Part shown: piece after piece, positions 1-8,659 of the stretch | Layout of the letters: each line of letters opens with the position of its first letter | Position numbering within the stretch: position 1 is the stretch's first letter | NCBI GenBank assembly: GCA_965204835.1 | Contig: OZ242017.1 | Coordinates: 1,426,001 to 1,490,000, forward strand | Length of the DNA stretch: 64,000 nucleotides | Origin: VXMT01 sp965204835 | GTDB taxonomy: Bacteria; Chloroflexota; Dehalococcoidia; UBA2979 | Reading direction: 5' to 3' | The notes under the pieces: model-generated | Databases searched by the model: none | What the model was told of the DNA's origin: nothing | The model's input: only the letters and a program-made list of their open reading frames with translations | Position numbers and translations under genes: made by a program

Positions 1-1
1 C

Positions 2-1153
2 GAGGCCCTCGGCATCCTCGGCGCGGAGCTGGCCGACGAGGTCGCCACGGCCGAGCACGATGTGTACGAGGCCGTCGGCCACGAGTTCCAGATCGGCTCC
101 CCGCAGCAGCTCTCGCACGTGCTGTTCGAGGAGCTGGAGCTACCGAAGACGCGCAAGACCGCGACTGGCTGGACCACCGACGCGAACGCCCTCGAACCGT
201 TGCGCGCCGCGCACCCGGCCGTCGACGCGGTCCTGAAGTGGCGCGAGCTGACCAAGATCAAGTCGACGTACGTCGACACGCTGCCGCTGCAGGTCAACCC
301 GCACACCGGGCGCGTGCACACCGTCTTCTCGCAGACCGTCGCGGCCACCGGCCGGCTCTCCTCGAACGACCCGAACCTCCAGAACATCCCCGTGCGCACC
401 GAAGTGGGCAACGCGGTGCGCAGCGCGTTCGTCGCGCGCGACTGCGGCGACGACCCGCTGCTCCTGTCGTTCGACTACTCGCAGATCGAGCTGCGCATCC
501 TCGCGCACGTCTCGGGTGACGAGGAGCTGCGGACGGCGTTCCGCAACGGCGCGGACATCCACCGTGCGACGGCGTCGCGCGTCTTCGGCGTCGAGCCCGG
601 CGACGTCGACGCGGAGATGCGCCGTCGGGCGAAGGTGTTCAACTTCGGCGTGCTCTACGGCCTCACGGCGTTCGGGCTCTCTCAGCGCGAGGGCATCCCA
701 CGCGACGAGGCGGAGGAGTTCATCCGCGCCTACTTCGAGGCCTACCCGGCCGTCGCCAGCTGGCGCGACGACGTGGTCACCGAGGCCCGCGACCGCGGCT
801 ACGCCGAGACGCTCACGGGCCGCCGCCGCTACATCCCGGAGCTGCGTTCGAGGAACCGCAACCGTCGCATGGCCGCGGAGCGCATCGCGATCAACATGCC
901 GATCCAGGGCACGGCCGCCGACATCATCAAGATCGCGATGAACGACATCGACGCGGAGCTCATCGAGCACCGCAGGCGCGGCGGCCTCGCCCACATGGTG
1001 CTCCAGGTCCACGACGAGCTGCTGTTCGAGTTGCCGCGCGCCGAGCTGGAGCCGGTGCGCGAGATGGCGCAGCGGCTCATGCCGTCCCTCGAGCTTGCCG
1101 TCCCGCTCGACCTCGACGAGAAGTCGGGGCGCTCGTGGGGCGAGATGGAGTGA
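2..1153 (+). CDS. polA: DNA polymerase I, C-terminal part (5' end outside window)
   Basis: This is the polymerase domain of a family A DNA polymerase, which fills gaps in excision repair and Okazaki-fragment processing. The frame is open from base 2, upstream of the first in-window GTG, so the gene enters from the left. Visible motifs are motif A (DYSQIELR, near base 472), the O-helix (RRRAKVFNFGVLYG, near base 620) and motif C (VHDELLFE, near base 1010). The O-helix residue equivalent to Taq F667 is Phe, the usual discriminating residue. The exonuclease domains lie outside the window. mutM follows 30 bases downstream, so this is a DNA repair neighbourhood. Confidence 0.97.
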   Translation, partial: EALGILGAELADEVATAEHDVYEAVGHEFQIGSPQQLSHVLFEELELPKTRKTATGWTTDANALEPLRAAHPAVDAVLKWRELTKIKSTYVDTLPLQVNPHTGRVHTVFSQTVAATGRLSSNDPNLQNIPVRTEVGNAVRSAFVARDCGDDPLLLSFDYSQIELRILAHVSGDEELRTAFRNGADIHRATASRVFGVEPGDVDAEMRRRAKVFNFGVLYGLTAFGLSQREGIPRDEAEEFIRAYFEAYPAVASWRDDVVTEARDRGYAETLTGRRRYIPELRSRNRNRRMAAERIAINMPIQGTAADIIKIAMNDIDAELIEHRRRGGLAHMVLQVHDELLFELPRAELEPVREMAQRLMPSLELAVPLDLDEKSGRSWGEME

Positions 1154-1183
1154 GCCCGGCAGTCCGGCGGGCGCACCGCACCC

Positions 1184-2014
1184 ATGCCTGAACTCCCCGA
1201 GGTCGAGACCATCCGCCGCGACCTCGAGCCGCTCGTGGTCGGCCGCCGCATCGAGCACGTGGCGATCCACGCCGGCGCGGAGCGCGTCGCGATCACGCAC
1301 TCGCCGCGCGAGCTCGAAGCGCAGCTCACCGGCCTGCGCATCGAGCGCCTCGGGCGGCACGGCAAGTACCTGCTGATCGAGCTCGACGACGACCGCACGT
1401 GGGTGGTGCACCTGCGCATGACCGGCCTGCTGCTGCTCCGGCCGCTCGAGGAGCCCTCGGGGCGCTTCGAGCGCGCGCGCATCGACTTCGACGACGGCAC
1501 GGGGCTGCGGTTCGAGGACTCGCGCAAGTTCGGCACCTGGCACCTGGTCGAGGACCCCCGCGAGGCGTTCCCGCGCGCGGGTCCCGATGCGCTCTCGGAC
1601 GAGTTCACCGTGGGCTGGCTGCGCGAGGCGCTGGGGCGTCGCAGCGTCCCGGTGAAGACGGCGCTGCTCGACCAGCGCATAGCGGCGGGCGTCGGCAACA
1701 TCTACGCCGACGAGGCGCTCTGGCTGGCGGGCATCGACCCGCGGGCCGCGTCGAACAGCCTCGGGCCGCGGCGCGTGCGGCGGCTCCACGGGACCGTGCA
1801 GCAGGCGCTCCTCGACGGCCTCGACGACCGCGGCAGCTCGTTCGACCGCTACCGCGACGCGTTCGGGAAGAGCGGGGGCCATCACCTGCGCGTCCATGTG
1901 TTCCGTCGCGACGGCGAGCCGTGCGAGCGTGAGCGCTGCCGCGGCCGCCGCATCACGCGCACGCGCATCGGCGGGCGCGCGACGCACTACTGCGGGAGCT
2001 GCCAGAGACCTTGA
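1184..2014 (+). CDS. mutM: formamidopyrimidine-DNA glycosylase
   Basis: A bifunctional glycosylase/AP lyase that removes 8-oxoguanine and other oxidised purines. The start MPELPEVE carries the catalytic Pro2 and Glu3. Lys61 (GRHGKY) fits the conserved lysine, and the H2TH motif is seen at AAGVGNIYADEAL. The C-terminal zinc finger has Cys247, Cys252, Cys270 and Cys273; the first pair is spaced C-x4-C instead of the usual C-x2-C, a small oddity. Length of 276 aa is normal. It lies 30 bases after polA and probably shares its transcript. Confidence 0.96.
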   Translation: MPELPEVETIRRDLEPLVVGRRIEHVAIHAGAERVAITHSPRELEAQLTGLRIERLGRHGKYLLIELDDDRTWVVHLRMTGLLLLRPLEEPSGRFERARIDFDDGTGLRFEDSRKFGTWHLVEDPREAFPRAGPDALSDEFTVGWLREALGRRSVPVKTALLDQRIAAGVGNIYADEALWLAGIDPRAASNSLGPRRVRRLHGTVQQALLDGLDDRGSSFDRYRDAFGKSGGHHLRVHVFRRDGEPCERERCRGRRITRTRIGGRATHYCGSCQRP

Positions 2015-2036
2015 CGTAACGTTGTGAGCGACCAAA

Positions 2037-2105
2037 CAGATAGCGGACTGGCTGAACAACCGCCGGGATCGGCCCTTCACCAGCAAGGCTTTCACATAAC
2101 CTACT
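2037..2105 (+). pseudogene. possible serine recombinase remnant
   Basis: A short in-frame stretch between two stops reads QIADWLNNRRDRPFTSKAFT. This resembles the Recombinase-domain motif of large serine recombinases (IAxWLNxxGxRTxxGxxF). Only about 20 codons survive and nothing recognisable follows. The surrounding 190 bases are AT-richer than the flanking genes. I read it as debris of a mobile element; chance similarity cannot be excluded. Confidence 0.3.
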
Positions 2106-2201
2106 GACATAACAGGGCCCTGCAAGGTTGTCTCGGCTGCTTCCTCGCTGGTACCGTGCCGCCGGGGGCACCGGCAGGAAGCCGGGCGCGGCGGGGTATC
2201 C

Positions 2202-3110
2202 ATGACGCTGGCCGTCTTCGGCATCATTGCGCTCGTCATCGTGGTGGTCCTGGCCGCGCACGCCGTCGCCGCGTACGCGCTGGCGCGCCGTATGACGCGC
2301 ATCAAGCGCGTGCGCGTAACCGGCACTCCCGCCGACCTCTACCTCGACCACGAGGAGCCGACGTTCCCGGCCGCCGACGGGCTGGCGCTGCGTGGGTGGT
2401 ACCTCGCCAACCCGGGCGCGCGCGCCTCGGTGGTGATCGTCCACGATGACCTGGGCAACCGCTCGGACCCGGACGTCGGCTTGCTCGATCTGCAGCGCGA
2501 CTACGTGCGGAGCGGGCTCAACGTCATGAGCTTCGACCTCCGCGGCCGCGGCGAATCGAGCGGGCAGCGCAATCAGTTCGGCGCCGGCGAGCTCGCCGAC
2601 GTGATCGGGGCTGTCAAGTACGCGCGGCACCGCAGCGACGTGCCGGTCGTCCTGCACGGCTTCGGCGCGGGCGCCACGCTCGCGCTCTCGGCAGCGGCAA
2701 ACATGGACGATGTCGCGGCGGTCGTCGCCGACTCGCCGTGGGCGTCGATGCGCGACTGCGTGCGGTTCCGCTACGAGCACGTGCCCGGTCACATCTTCGC
2801 CCTCGCCACGGCGTTCGCGCGCTGGCGATTCGGGGCCCGACTCGATGCCGTCACCCCGGCCCGCTCGATGCACGAGATGGAGGACACGTCGGTCCTGTAC
2901 GTGCATAGCGAGAACAACCGGGAGACGCCGGTTGAGCACACGCTCAACCTCGCGGCGGCCTCGCTGAACGAGGCCGACGAGATCTGGATGCCGTACGAGG
3001 GCGAGCACTGCGGCGCCTACCGTGCCGACTCCGCCGAGTACATGCACCGCTGCCTGCAGTTCATCAACCGCGCGATCCCGGCCCGCCTGCCGGCCGTGCG
3101 GGCGGTCTGA
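2202..3110 (+). CDS. membrane-anchored alpha/beta-hydrolase-fold protein lacking the nucleophile Ser
   Basis: The N-terminus has one hydrophobic segment (about residues 4-28) that should anchor the protein in the membrane. The rest follows the alpha/beta-hydrolase plan seen in serine aminopeptidase-like proteins (FDLRGRGESSG at about 111-121, VVADSPWASM, and a C-terminal EHCGAY with a candidate catalytic His). The nucleophile elbow, normally G-x-S-x-G, reads H152-G-F-G155-A-G157, so the serine is Gly. The protein may be a non-catalytic member or use another residue. The ATG start is supported by the immediately following membrane segment. Substrate unknown. Confidence 0.75.
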   Translation: MTLAVFGIIALVIVVVLAAHAVAAYALARRMTRIKRVRVTGTPADLYLDHEEPTFPAADGLALRGWYLANPGARASVVIVHDDLGNRSDPDVGLLDLQRDYVRSGLNVMSFDLRGRGESSGQRNQFGAGELADVIGAVKYARHRSDVPVVLHGFGAGATLALSAAANMDDVAAVVADSPWASMRDCVRFRYEHVPGHIFALATAFARWRFGARLDAVTPARSMHEMEDTSVLYVHSENNRETPVEHTLNLAAASLNEADEIWMPYEGEHCGAYRADSAEYMHRCLQFINRAIPARLPAVRAV

Positions 3111-3138
3111 CGACCCGCCGAGCCCGTCGGCGGACCCG

Positions 3139-4173
3139 GTGCCCAACCTGCGCGACGCCATCACCGACGTACCCGGCATCCGTGTCGGCCACTGGACGTA
3201 CCGTCGAGGCGCCACGGGCTGCACCGCCGTGCTCTCGCCGGCGGGCGCCGTCGGCGGCGTCGACGTGCGCGGTGCCGCGCCCGGGACGCGCGAGACCGAC
3301 CTGCTGCGCCCCGGGAACCTCGTCGACCAGGTACACGGCGTGCTGCTGTCGGGCGGCTCGGCGTTCGGGCTGGCCGCTGCGGACGGGGTCATGCGCTACC
3401 TCGCCGAGCACGGGCACGGGCTCGCCTTCGGGGGCAACGTCATCCCCATCGTCCCGGCGGCGATCCTGTTCGACCTCGGCATCGGCACGAAGCGCGCCCC
3501 GGACCCGGACGCCGGCCACCGCGCCGCAGCCCGCGCGACGGGCGGTCGCGTCGAGGAGGGCACGGTCGGCGCGGGTACGGGCGCGACGGTCGCCAAGCTC
3601 GCCGGGCCCGACCGCCTGCTGAAGGGCGGCCTCGGCACCGCGAGCGAGCACCTCGACGTCGGGGTCGTGGTCGGCGCGGTCGTGGCGGTGAACAGCGTCG
3701 GCGCGATCCGCGACCCGCGCACCGGCGAGACGGTAGCGGCCCCGCGCGCCGACGACGGCGGGTTCGTGGACATCGACGCCCACCTCCGCACCGGCCGCGC
3801 CTGGCCCGAACTCGTCGAGGACGGAGAGGGCGAGGGGGACGGGGACCAGCCGGGGCCGGAGACGCCAACGAACACCACGCTCGCAGTCGTGGCCACGAAC
3901 GCGCGGCTCACGCGCGAGCAGGCGAACCGCCTCGCGACGGTCTGCCACGACGGATTCGCGCGCACGATCTGGCCGGCGCACTGCCGCGGCGACGGCGACA
4001 CGATCTTCACCCTCGCGACCGGCGAGGTGGAGGTCGACGCCTACGCCTACAGCGCCCTCGAGGCGATGGCGACGCGCGCCGTGGAGCGCGCAGTGCTGCG
4101 CGGCGTGCGCCGCGCGACAGGCCTCGCGGGGGCGCCGTCGGCCGCCGAGTGGAGGTCGCAGACCGGACCATAA
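3139..4173 (+). CDS. P1 family peptidase (DmpA/L-aminopeptidase type)
   Basis: An Ntn-hydrolase-like aminopeptidase/amidase of the DmpA family, in which autoproteolysis exposes a Thr or Ser nucleophile. The N-terminal region NLRDAITDVPGIRVGH and LLSGGSAFGLAAADGV are typical. The likely cleavage zone is TPTNTTLAVVATNA in the last third, followed by the conserved DGDTIFTLATG. I chose the GTG at 3139, directly before PNLRDAITDVPG where family members begin; an ATG further upstream at 3022 would run into the preceding gene. Length of 344 aa is normal. Its substrate cannot be inferred. Confidence 0.85.
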   Translation: MPNLRDAITDVPGIRVGHWTYRRGATGCTAVLSPAGAVGGVDVRGAAPGTRETDLLRPGNLVDQVHGVLLSGGSAFGLAAADGVMRYLAEHGHGLAFGGNVIPIVPAAILFDLGIGTKRAPDPDAGHRAAARATGGRVEEGTVGAGTGATVAKLAGPDRLLKGGLGTASEHLDVGVVVGAVVAVNSVGAIRDPRTGETVAAPRADDGGFVDIDAHLRTGRAWPELVEDGEGEGDGDQPGPETPTNTTLAVVATNARLTREQANRLATVCHDGFARTIWPAHCRGDGDTIFTLATGEVEVDAYAYSALEAMATRAVERAVLRGVRRATGLAGAPSAAEWRSQTGP

Positions 4174-4230
4174 CGCCCGAGTTTGCCGAGCCTTCGCGAT
4201 ATCCGACCGCAGGGCTTGCATCCGCGCATA

Positions 4231-4236
4231 TACTGT
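4231..4236 (+). promoter_or_regulatory. candidate -10 box upstream of the pan genes
   Basis: TATACT sits in a short AT-richer stretch about 185 bases before panD. No convincing -35 hexamer lies 16-18 bases upstream, so the assignment rests on the -10 match and position only. Confidence 0.3.
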
Positions 4237-4326
4237 CCGCCAATCGCACGGGCCATGACGCGCGGCGAGCGTCGCGCGACTGCGTTGTGAAAGCGTTCGA
4301 TCCGACGGCACTCGGACGGAGCACAC

Positions 4327-4422
4327 ATGCACCCTCTCCCCACCGCCGCAGCCTGCAGCGGACGCCTGGAGCGTCCCGGTGCGGCCATCGCCGGGCACGT
4401 GATGACGGGGGCCGGACGATGA
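4327..4422 (+). CDS. upstream small ORF coupled to panD
   Basis: A 31-codon ORF beginning ATG CAC CCT runs straight to panD and its TGA overlaps the panD ATG in an ATGA arrangement. Such overlap often means translational coupling. It has no cluster of a single amino acid that would suggest attenuation and no clear Shine-Dalgarno. It may be a coding leader or chance. Confidence 0.25.
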   Translation: MHPLPTAAACSGRLERPGAAIAGHVMTGAGR

Positions 4423-4784
4423 TCCGCAACCTCCTCAACGCGAAGATCCACCGCGCCACCGTGACCGAGGCCGACCTCCACTACGAGGGCTCGATCAGCA
4501 TCGACCGCGACCTGATGGACGCGGTCGACCTCGTGGAGCACGAGCAGGTGCATGTCGTGGACATCACCAACGGCGCGCGCCTCGAGACGTACGTGATCGA
4601 GGCGCCCCGGGGGTCGGGCGAGATCCAGATCAACGGCGCGGCGGCGCACCTCGTACACCCCGGCGACCTCATCATCATCATGTCGTACGTCGGCGTGCCC
4701 GACGAGCAGGTACACGCGCACGAACCGCTGGTCGTGCTCGTCGATGAGCACAATCGCGTCGTGGAGCCCGCGTTCGCGGGCTAG
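4419..4784 (+). CDS. panD: aspartate 1-decarboxylase proenzyme
   Basis: Makes beta-alanine from L-aspartate for pantothenate and CoA. The proenzyme self-cleaves between Gly24 and Ser25 (YEGSISID) to form the pyruvoyl cofactor. The start MIRNLLNAKIHRATVT matches the family and gives 121 aa, normal size; longer in-frame starts upstream would add an unrelated extension. It is the first of three contiguous pantothenate genes. Confidence 0.96.
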   Translation: MIRNLLNAKIHRATVTEADLHYEGSISIDRDLMDAVDLVEHEQVHVVDITNGARLETYVIEAPRGSGEIQINGAAAHLVHPGDLIIIMSYVGVPDEQVHAHEPLVVLVDEHNRVVEPAFAG

Positions 4785-4799
4785 GGGAGGAGCTGGGCG

Positions 4800-5735
4800 A
4801 TGACCGGTGCAGCCCGTCGCATCACGATCGGCGACCTGCAGCGCATGTATAAGCGGCGCGAACCGATCACGATGATCACCGCCTACGACTACCCCACGGC
4901 GCGCCTCGTGGACCAGGCCGGGATCCCCATCATCCTTGTCGGCGACTCCCTCGGCATGGTCGTGCTCGGCTACGAGTCGACCCTCCCCGTCACCGTCGAC
5001 GACATGGTGCACCACGGCGCCGCCGTGGTCCGTGGCGCCCGGCGCGCGCACGTCGTCGTGGACATGCCCTTCGGCTCGTACCAGACGACGAAGGAGGACG
5101 CGCTGCGCAACGCGGTGCGCATCATGCAGGAGACCGGATGCGGCTCCGTGAAGCTCGAGGGCGGCGTGCGTTCGGCAGCCACCGTCGAGTACCTCGTGAG
5201 CGCGGGGATTCCCGTGATGGGCCACGTCGGCCTCACGCCGCAGTCGGTGAACGCTCTCGGCGGCTACAAGATCCAGGGCCGCACGCCACGCGACGCCGTG
5301 CGCGTGCTCAACGACGCGAAGGCCCTCGAGGAGGCCGGCGCGTACGCGGTGGTGCTCGAGGTCGTCCCGGCCGGCGTCGCCGCGGGCATCACGGAGAAGC
5401 TCTCGGTCCCCACCATCGGGATCGGGGCGGGGCCATTCTGCAGCGGGCAGGTGCAGGTCGTGCACGACATGCTCGCGATGGACGACGACTTCACGCCGAA
5501 GCACGCGCGGCGCTTCCTCGAAGGCGCCTCGGTCATCCGTGACGCGCTCGTCGCGTACCGTGAGGCCGTCGAGGGGCGCACGTTCCCGACCGAGGACGAG
5601 TCGTTCTTCCTCGACGCCGCCCACCGCGCGCGCGTCGAGGCCCGCATCGCGCAGCACACGGTCGACGCGGCCCACGAACGCGTGGGCGCCGAAGTCGCGA
5701 TGCTGAGCGCCGAGGGCGAGCCCGAGACGCTGTAG
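4800..5735 (+). CDS. panB: 3-methyl-2-oxobutanoate hydroxymethyltransferase
   Basis: Transfers a hydroxymethyl group from methylene-tetrahydrofolate to alpha-ketoisovalerate, giving ketopantoate. Family features are ITAYDYPTA near the N-terminus, the metal-binding VGDSLGM, GHVGLTPQSVN, and LEVVPAGVA with the catalytic glutamate. A strong Shine-Dalgarno (GGGGAGGAG) precedes the ATG. The C-terminus is about 40 residues longer than in E. coli, an ordinary variation. It follows panD by 15 bases. Confidence 0.97.
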   Translation: MTGAARRITIGDLQRMYKRREPITMITAYDYPTARLVDQAGIPIILVGDSLGMVVLGYESTLPVTVDDMVHHGAAVVRGARRAHVVVDMPFGSYQTTKEDALRNAVRIMQETGCGSVKLEGGVRSAATVEYLVSAGIPVMGHVGLTPQSVNALGGYKIQGRTPRDAVRVLNDAKALEEAGAYAVVLEVVPAGVAAGITEKLSVPTIGIGAGPFCSGQVQVVHDMLAMDDDFTPKHARRFLEGASVIRDALVAYREAVEGRTFPTEDESFFLDAAHRARVEARIAQHTVDAAHERVGAEVAMLSAEGEPETL

Positions 5736-5777
5736 CCCGCGCCACGAGACAGCCCTCGCCATGAGACAGGGCGCTCC

Positions 5778-6617
5778 ATGATCGTCGCGCGCACGGTCGC
5801 CGAGTTTCGCGCGGCGCGAGCGGGCGTAGCCGCCCCGCTCGGCTTCGTCCCGACGATGGGCTACCTGCACGAGGGCCACCTCGCGCTCGTCCACGCGGCG
5901 CGGGCCGAGTGCGCGACCGTGGCCGCCTCGATCTTCGTGAACCCGACCCAGTTCGGCCCCAACGAGGACTTCGAGCGCTACCCGCGCGACGAGGAGCGCG
6001 ACCTCGCGCTGCTGGAGGCCGCGGGCACGGACCTCGTGCTGCTGCCCCCGGTCGAGGAGGTGTACCCCCCGGGCGACGCCACGCGCGTGCGGGTGGACGG
6101 CATCACCGAGGGCCAGGAGGGCGCGCGGCGCCCCGGCCACTTCGAGGGCGTCACGACGGTGGTGGCGAAGCTGTTCGGGATGGTGCAGCCGGACCGGGCG
6201 TACTTCGGCGAGAAGGACGGCCAGCAGCTGCGCGTCATCCGGCGGATGACGCGCGACCTGCTGCTGCCGATCGAGATCGTCGCGTGCCCGACGGTGCGCG
6301 AGCCGGACGGCCTCGCGCTCTCCTCGCGCAACGTCTACCTGAGCCCCGAGGAGCGCGCGCAGGCGCTCTCGCTCTCGGCGGGCCTCCGCGCCGCCTCCGA
6401 GGCCTTCGATGCGGGCGAGCGTGACGCGGGACGGCTGCGCGCGATGGTGCGCGAGCGCATCGAGGCGCAGCCGCTGGCCGAGATCAGCTACGTCTCGCTC
6501 GCGGACTCGGAGACCCTCGACGAGCTCGACGGTGCAGTCGAGCGCGCCGCGATGCTGTCGCTCGCGGTGGCGTTCTCCGGGGCGACACTCATCGACAACG
6601 TCGTCCTGGAGCCGTAA
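5778..6617 (+). CDS. panC: pantothenate synthetase
   Basis: Joins pantoate and beta-alanine in an ATP-dependent reaction, the last step of pantothenate synthesis. Motifs: FVPTMGYLHEGH (HIGH-like nucleotide site), NPTQFGPNED, FGEKDGQQ, and SSRNVYLSPEE (the KMSKS-like loop). Length of 279 aa is normal. With panD and panB it completes a three-gene set; panE is not in the window. Confidence 0.97.
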   Translation: MIVARTVAEFRAARAGVAAPLGFVPTMGYLHEGHLALVHAARAECATVAASIFVNPTQFGPNEDFERYPRDEERDLALLEAAGTDLVLLPPVEEVYPPGDATRVRVDGITEGQEGARRPGHFEGVTTVVAKLFGMVQPDRAYFGEKDGQQLRVIRRMTRDLLLPIEIVACPTVREPDGLALSSRNVYLSPEERAQALSLSAGLRAASEAFDAGERDAGRLRAMVRERIEAQPLAEISYVSLADSETLDELDGAVERAAMLSLAVAFSGATLIDNVVLEP

Positions 6618-6720
6618 CCCGCACCAGGACGCCTCGGAGGACGTATTGCGGCTGCCGGGAGCGGGGCGGGACGCTACCATGGCCTCCAGGCGTCCTGCAT
6701 AGCCCACGGGGAGGCGGCGC

Positions 6721-7473
6721 ATGTCCGGTCACTCCAAGTGGTCGTCGATCAAGCACAAGAAGGCGGCCACCGACGCGAAGCGCGGCAAGCTGTTCACCAA
6801 GCTCGCCCGCGATGTCACGATGGCGGCCCGATCCGGCGACGATCCCGACATGAACCCTGCGCTGCGCCTCGCCATCCAGAAGGCGCGCGACAGCAACATG
6901 CCGAATGCGAACATCGACCGCGCCATCCAGCGCGCCGTCGGCGGCGGCGACGGGGCGATGCTCGAGGAGATCACGTATGAGGGCTACGCGCCCGGTGGCG
7001 CGGCCGTGCTCATCCAGGCCGTCACCGACAACCGCAACCGCACCGTCGCGGAGATCCGCACCACGCTGACCCGCGGCGGCGGCGCCATGGCCGAGAGCGG
7101 GGCCGTCGCGTGGCAGTTCGACCTGCGCGGCCTCGTCGCGATCGAGATCGGCAACGACGACCCGGACGAGATCCAGCTCATGGCCATCGAGGCCGGCGCC
7201 GAGGACGTCTCGGCCGACACCGACACCGTCGAGGCGGTCACCGACCCCGGCGACCTCGAGGCCGTGCGGGCCACGCTCACCGAGGCCGGCTACAGCGTGA
7301 CGAGCTCGGAGATCGCGCAGGTCGCGAAGAACCTGATCACCCCGACCGACCAGGTGGCCGGGCAGGCGCTGCGCCTCCTGGACGCCCTCGACGAGCTGGA
7401 CGACGTGTCGCGGGTCTACTCGAACGTCGACTTCAGCGACGAAGTGCTGGCGGCGGGCGGGCTGGCCGGGTAG
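6721..7473 (+). CDS. yebC: YebC/PmpR family regulatory protein
   Basis: A member of the YebC/TACO1 family. Different members have been linked to transcriptional regulation and to ribosome function at difficult sequences, so the exact role is open. The start MSGHSKWSSIKHKKAATDAKRG is diagnostic and the 250-aa length is typical. It precedes ruvC-ruvA, its usual neighbours in many bacteria. A GGGGAGG Shine-Dalgarno lies upstream of the ATG. A perfect 10-base inverted repeat (6625-6634 and 6688-6697) lies in the leader. Confidence 0.94.
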   Translation: MSGHSKWSSIKHKKAATDAKRGKLFTKLARDVTMAARSGDDPDMNPALRLAIQKARDSNMPNANIDRAIQRAVGGGDGAMLEEITYEGYAPGGAAVLIQAVTDNRNRTVAEIRTTLTRGGGAMAESGAVAWQFDLRGLVAIEIGNDDPDEIQLMAIEAGAEDVSADTDTVEAVTDPGDLEAVRATLTEAGYSVTSSEIAQVAKNLITPTDQVAGQALRLLDALDELDDVSRVYSNVDFSDEVLAAGGLAG

Positions 7474-7484
7474 CGCCCGCCCCG

Positions 7485-7997
7485 ATGAGCGACGCCGCGC
7501 ACCGCGTCATCGGCATCGACCCCGGCCTCGCCGCGACCGGCTACGGGGTGGTGGCCGGCGACGCCCGCAACGCCGAGGTGGTGACGTACGGGGTGATCCG
7601 CACGCGGAGCCCTCGGCCCCGCGCGCAGCGGCTCCAGGCCATCCACGAGCAGCTCAGCGAGCTCATCGCGGAGCACCGCCCGCATGAACTCGCGATCGAG
7701 GAGCCCTACGTCGCAGCGAACGTGCGCTCCGCGTTCGCCATCGGTGAGGCGCGAGCGGCGGCGATGATCGCCGCGGCGGCGCACGGCATCAGCGTCTTCG
7801 AGTACCAGGCGTCCGAGGTGAAGGCTGCCGTCGCCGGCCACGGGGGCGCGCCGAAGGAGCAGGTGCAGGCGATGGTGACGATGCAGCTCCGCCTCGACGC
7901 TCCCCCGGAGCCCCTCGACGCCGCGGACGCGCTTGCGCTCGCCCTGACGCGGCTCGCCGAGGCGGCGCTCGAGTCGCGGATGGCGGGCCGGCCGTGA
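7485..7997 (+). CDS. ruvC: crossover junction endodeoxyribonuclease RuvC
   Basis: Resolves Holliday junctions by paired nicking. The RNase H-like acidic residues are present: Asp in GIDPGLAATGYGV, Glu in AIEEPYV and the Asp cluster in DAADALALA. The ATG at 7485 places the first catalytic Asp near residue 11, as expected; a longer in-frame start upstream belongs to the yebC overlap. Length is 170 aa. Its TGA overlaps the ruvA GTG (GTGA), so the two are translationally coupled. Confidence 0.96.
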   Translation: MSDAAHRVIGIDPGLAATGYGVVAGDARNAEVVTYGVIRTRSPRPRAQRLQAIHEQLSELIAEHRPHELAIEEPYVAANVRSAFAIGEARAAAMIAAAAHGISVFEYQASEVKAAVAGHGGAPKEQVQAMVTMQLRLDAPPEPLDAADALALALTRLAEAALESRMAGRP

Positions 7998-8623
7998 TCG
8001 CCGCGCTCCGCGGCGAACTCGTGCGCTGGGACGCGGAGGCGTCCACGCTCTGGATCGACGCCGGGGGCGTCACCTACGAGGTCAACATGCCGGCCTTCAC
8101 GGCCGACTGGGCCGCCTCGCACGCCGAGGGCGAGGAGGTGCGCGTCTTCACGTACCACCACGCCACCGAGCGTCAGCCGGTGCCGACGCTGTACGGCTTC
8201 ACACACCTCGCCGAGCGCGAGTTTTTCCGCAAGTTCATCGAGGTGCCCGACATGGGCCCGGCCAAGGCCGTGCGCGCCCTCACGTACCCCATCTCGGAGA
8301 TCGCCGGGTGGATTGAGGCCGAGGACCAGCGCTCGCTGCGCCAGCTCCCCGGCATCGGCGAGCGGCTCTCGCAGACGATCATCGCCCACCTCCACGGCAA
8401 GCTCGTGCAGGAGGCGCTGCTCCGCGACGCGATCGAGGCCGGGGACGGCGCCGGACCCACCGCCGACGTCCGCGACGACGCCGTCGACGCCCTCGTCGCC
8501 CTCCAGTACCCGCGCCGCGAGGCGCAGCGCGTGGTGGCGTCGGCCATGGCGGAGGAGCCGGAGTTGCGGACGCTGGAGGAGGTGCTGCGCTACGTGCTGG
8601 AGCGGCGAGGCGCGGCTGGCTGA
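7994..8623 (+). CDS. ruvA: Holliday junction branch migration protein RuvA
   Basis: Binds four-way junctions and loads the RuvB motor. The N-terminal OB-like domain (MIAALRGELVRWD... VTYEVNMP), the helix-hairpin-helix segment (LRQLPGIGERLSQTIIAHLHGKL) and the small C-terminal RuvB-binding domain are in normal order within 209 aa. It starts with GTG in a 4-base overlap with ruvC. The expected ruvB does not follow; a probably foreign nuclease gene occupies the next position. Confidence 0.95.
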   Translation: MIAALRGELVRWDAEASTLWIDAGGVTYEVNMPAFTADWAASHAEGEEVRVFTYHHATERQPVPTLYGFTHLAEREFFRKFIEVPDMGPAKAVRALTYPISEIAGWIEAEDQRSLRQLPGIGERLSQTIIAHLHGKLVQEALLRDAIEAGDGAGPTADVRDDAVDALVALQYPRREAQRVVASAMAEEPELRTLEEVLRYVLERRGAAG

Positions 8624-8659
8624 CGCAGCCGTGGGACGTGCGAGGTAGAGGAGGTAAGG

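Noticed and set aside
4047..6722. An 891-codon open frame on the minus strand opposite panD-panB-panC
   Set aside because: It is Arg/His/Leu-rich, antisense to three well-identified genes and has no recognisable motif. Long antisense frames are expected in GC-rich DNA; the same reasoning removes those at 140-2326, 9715-11457, 12554-14905 and 14280-16436.
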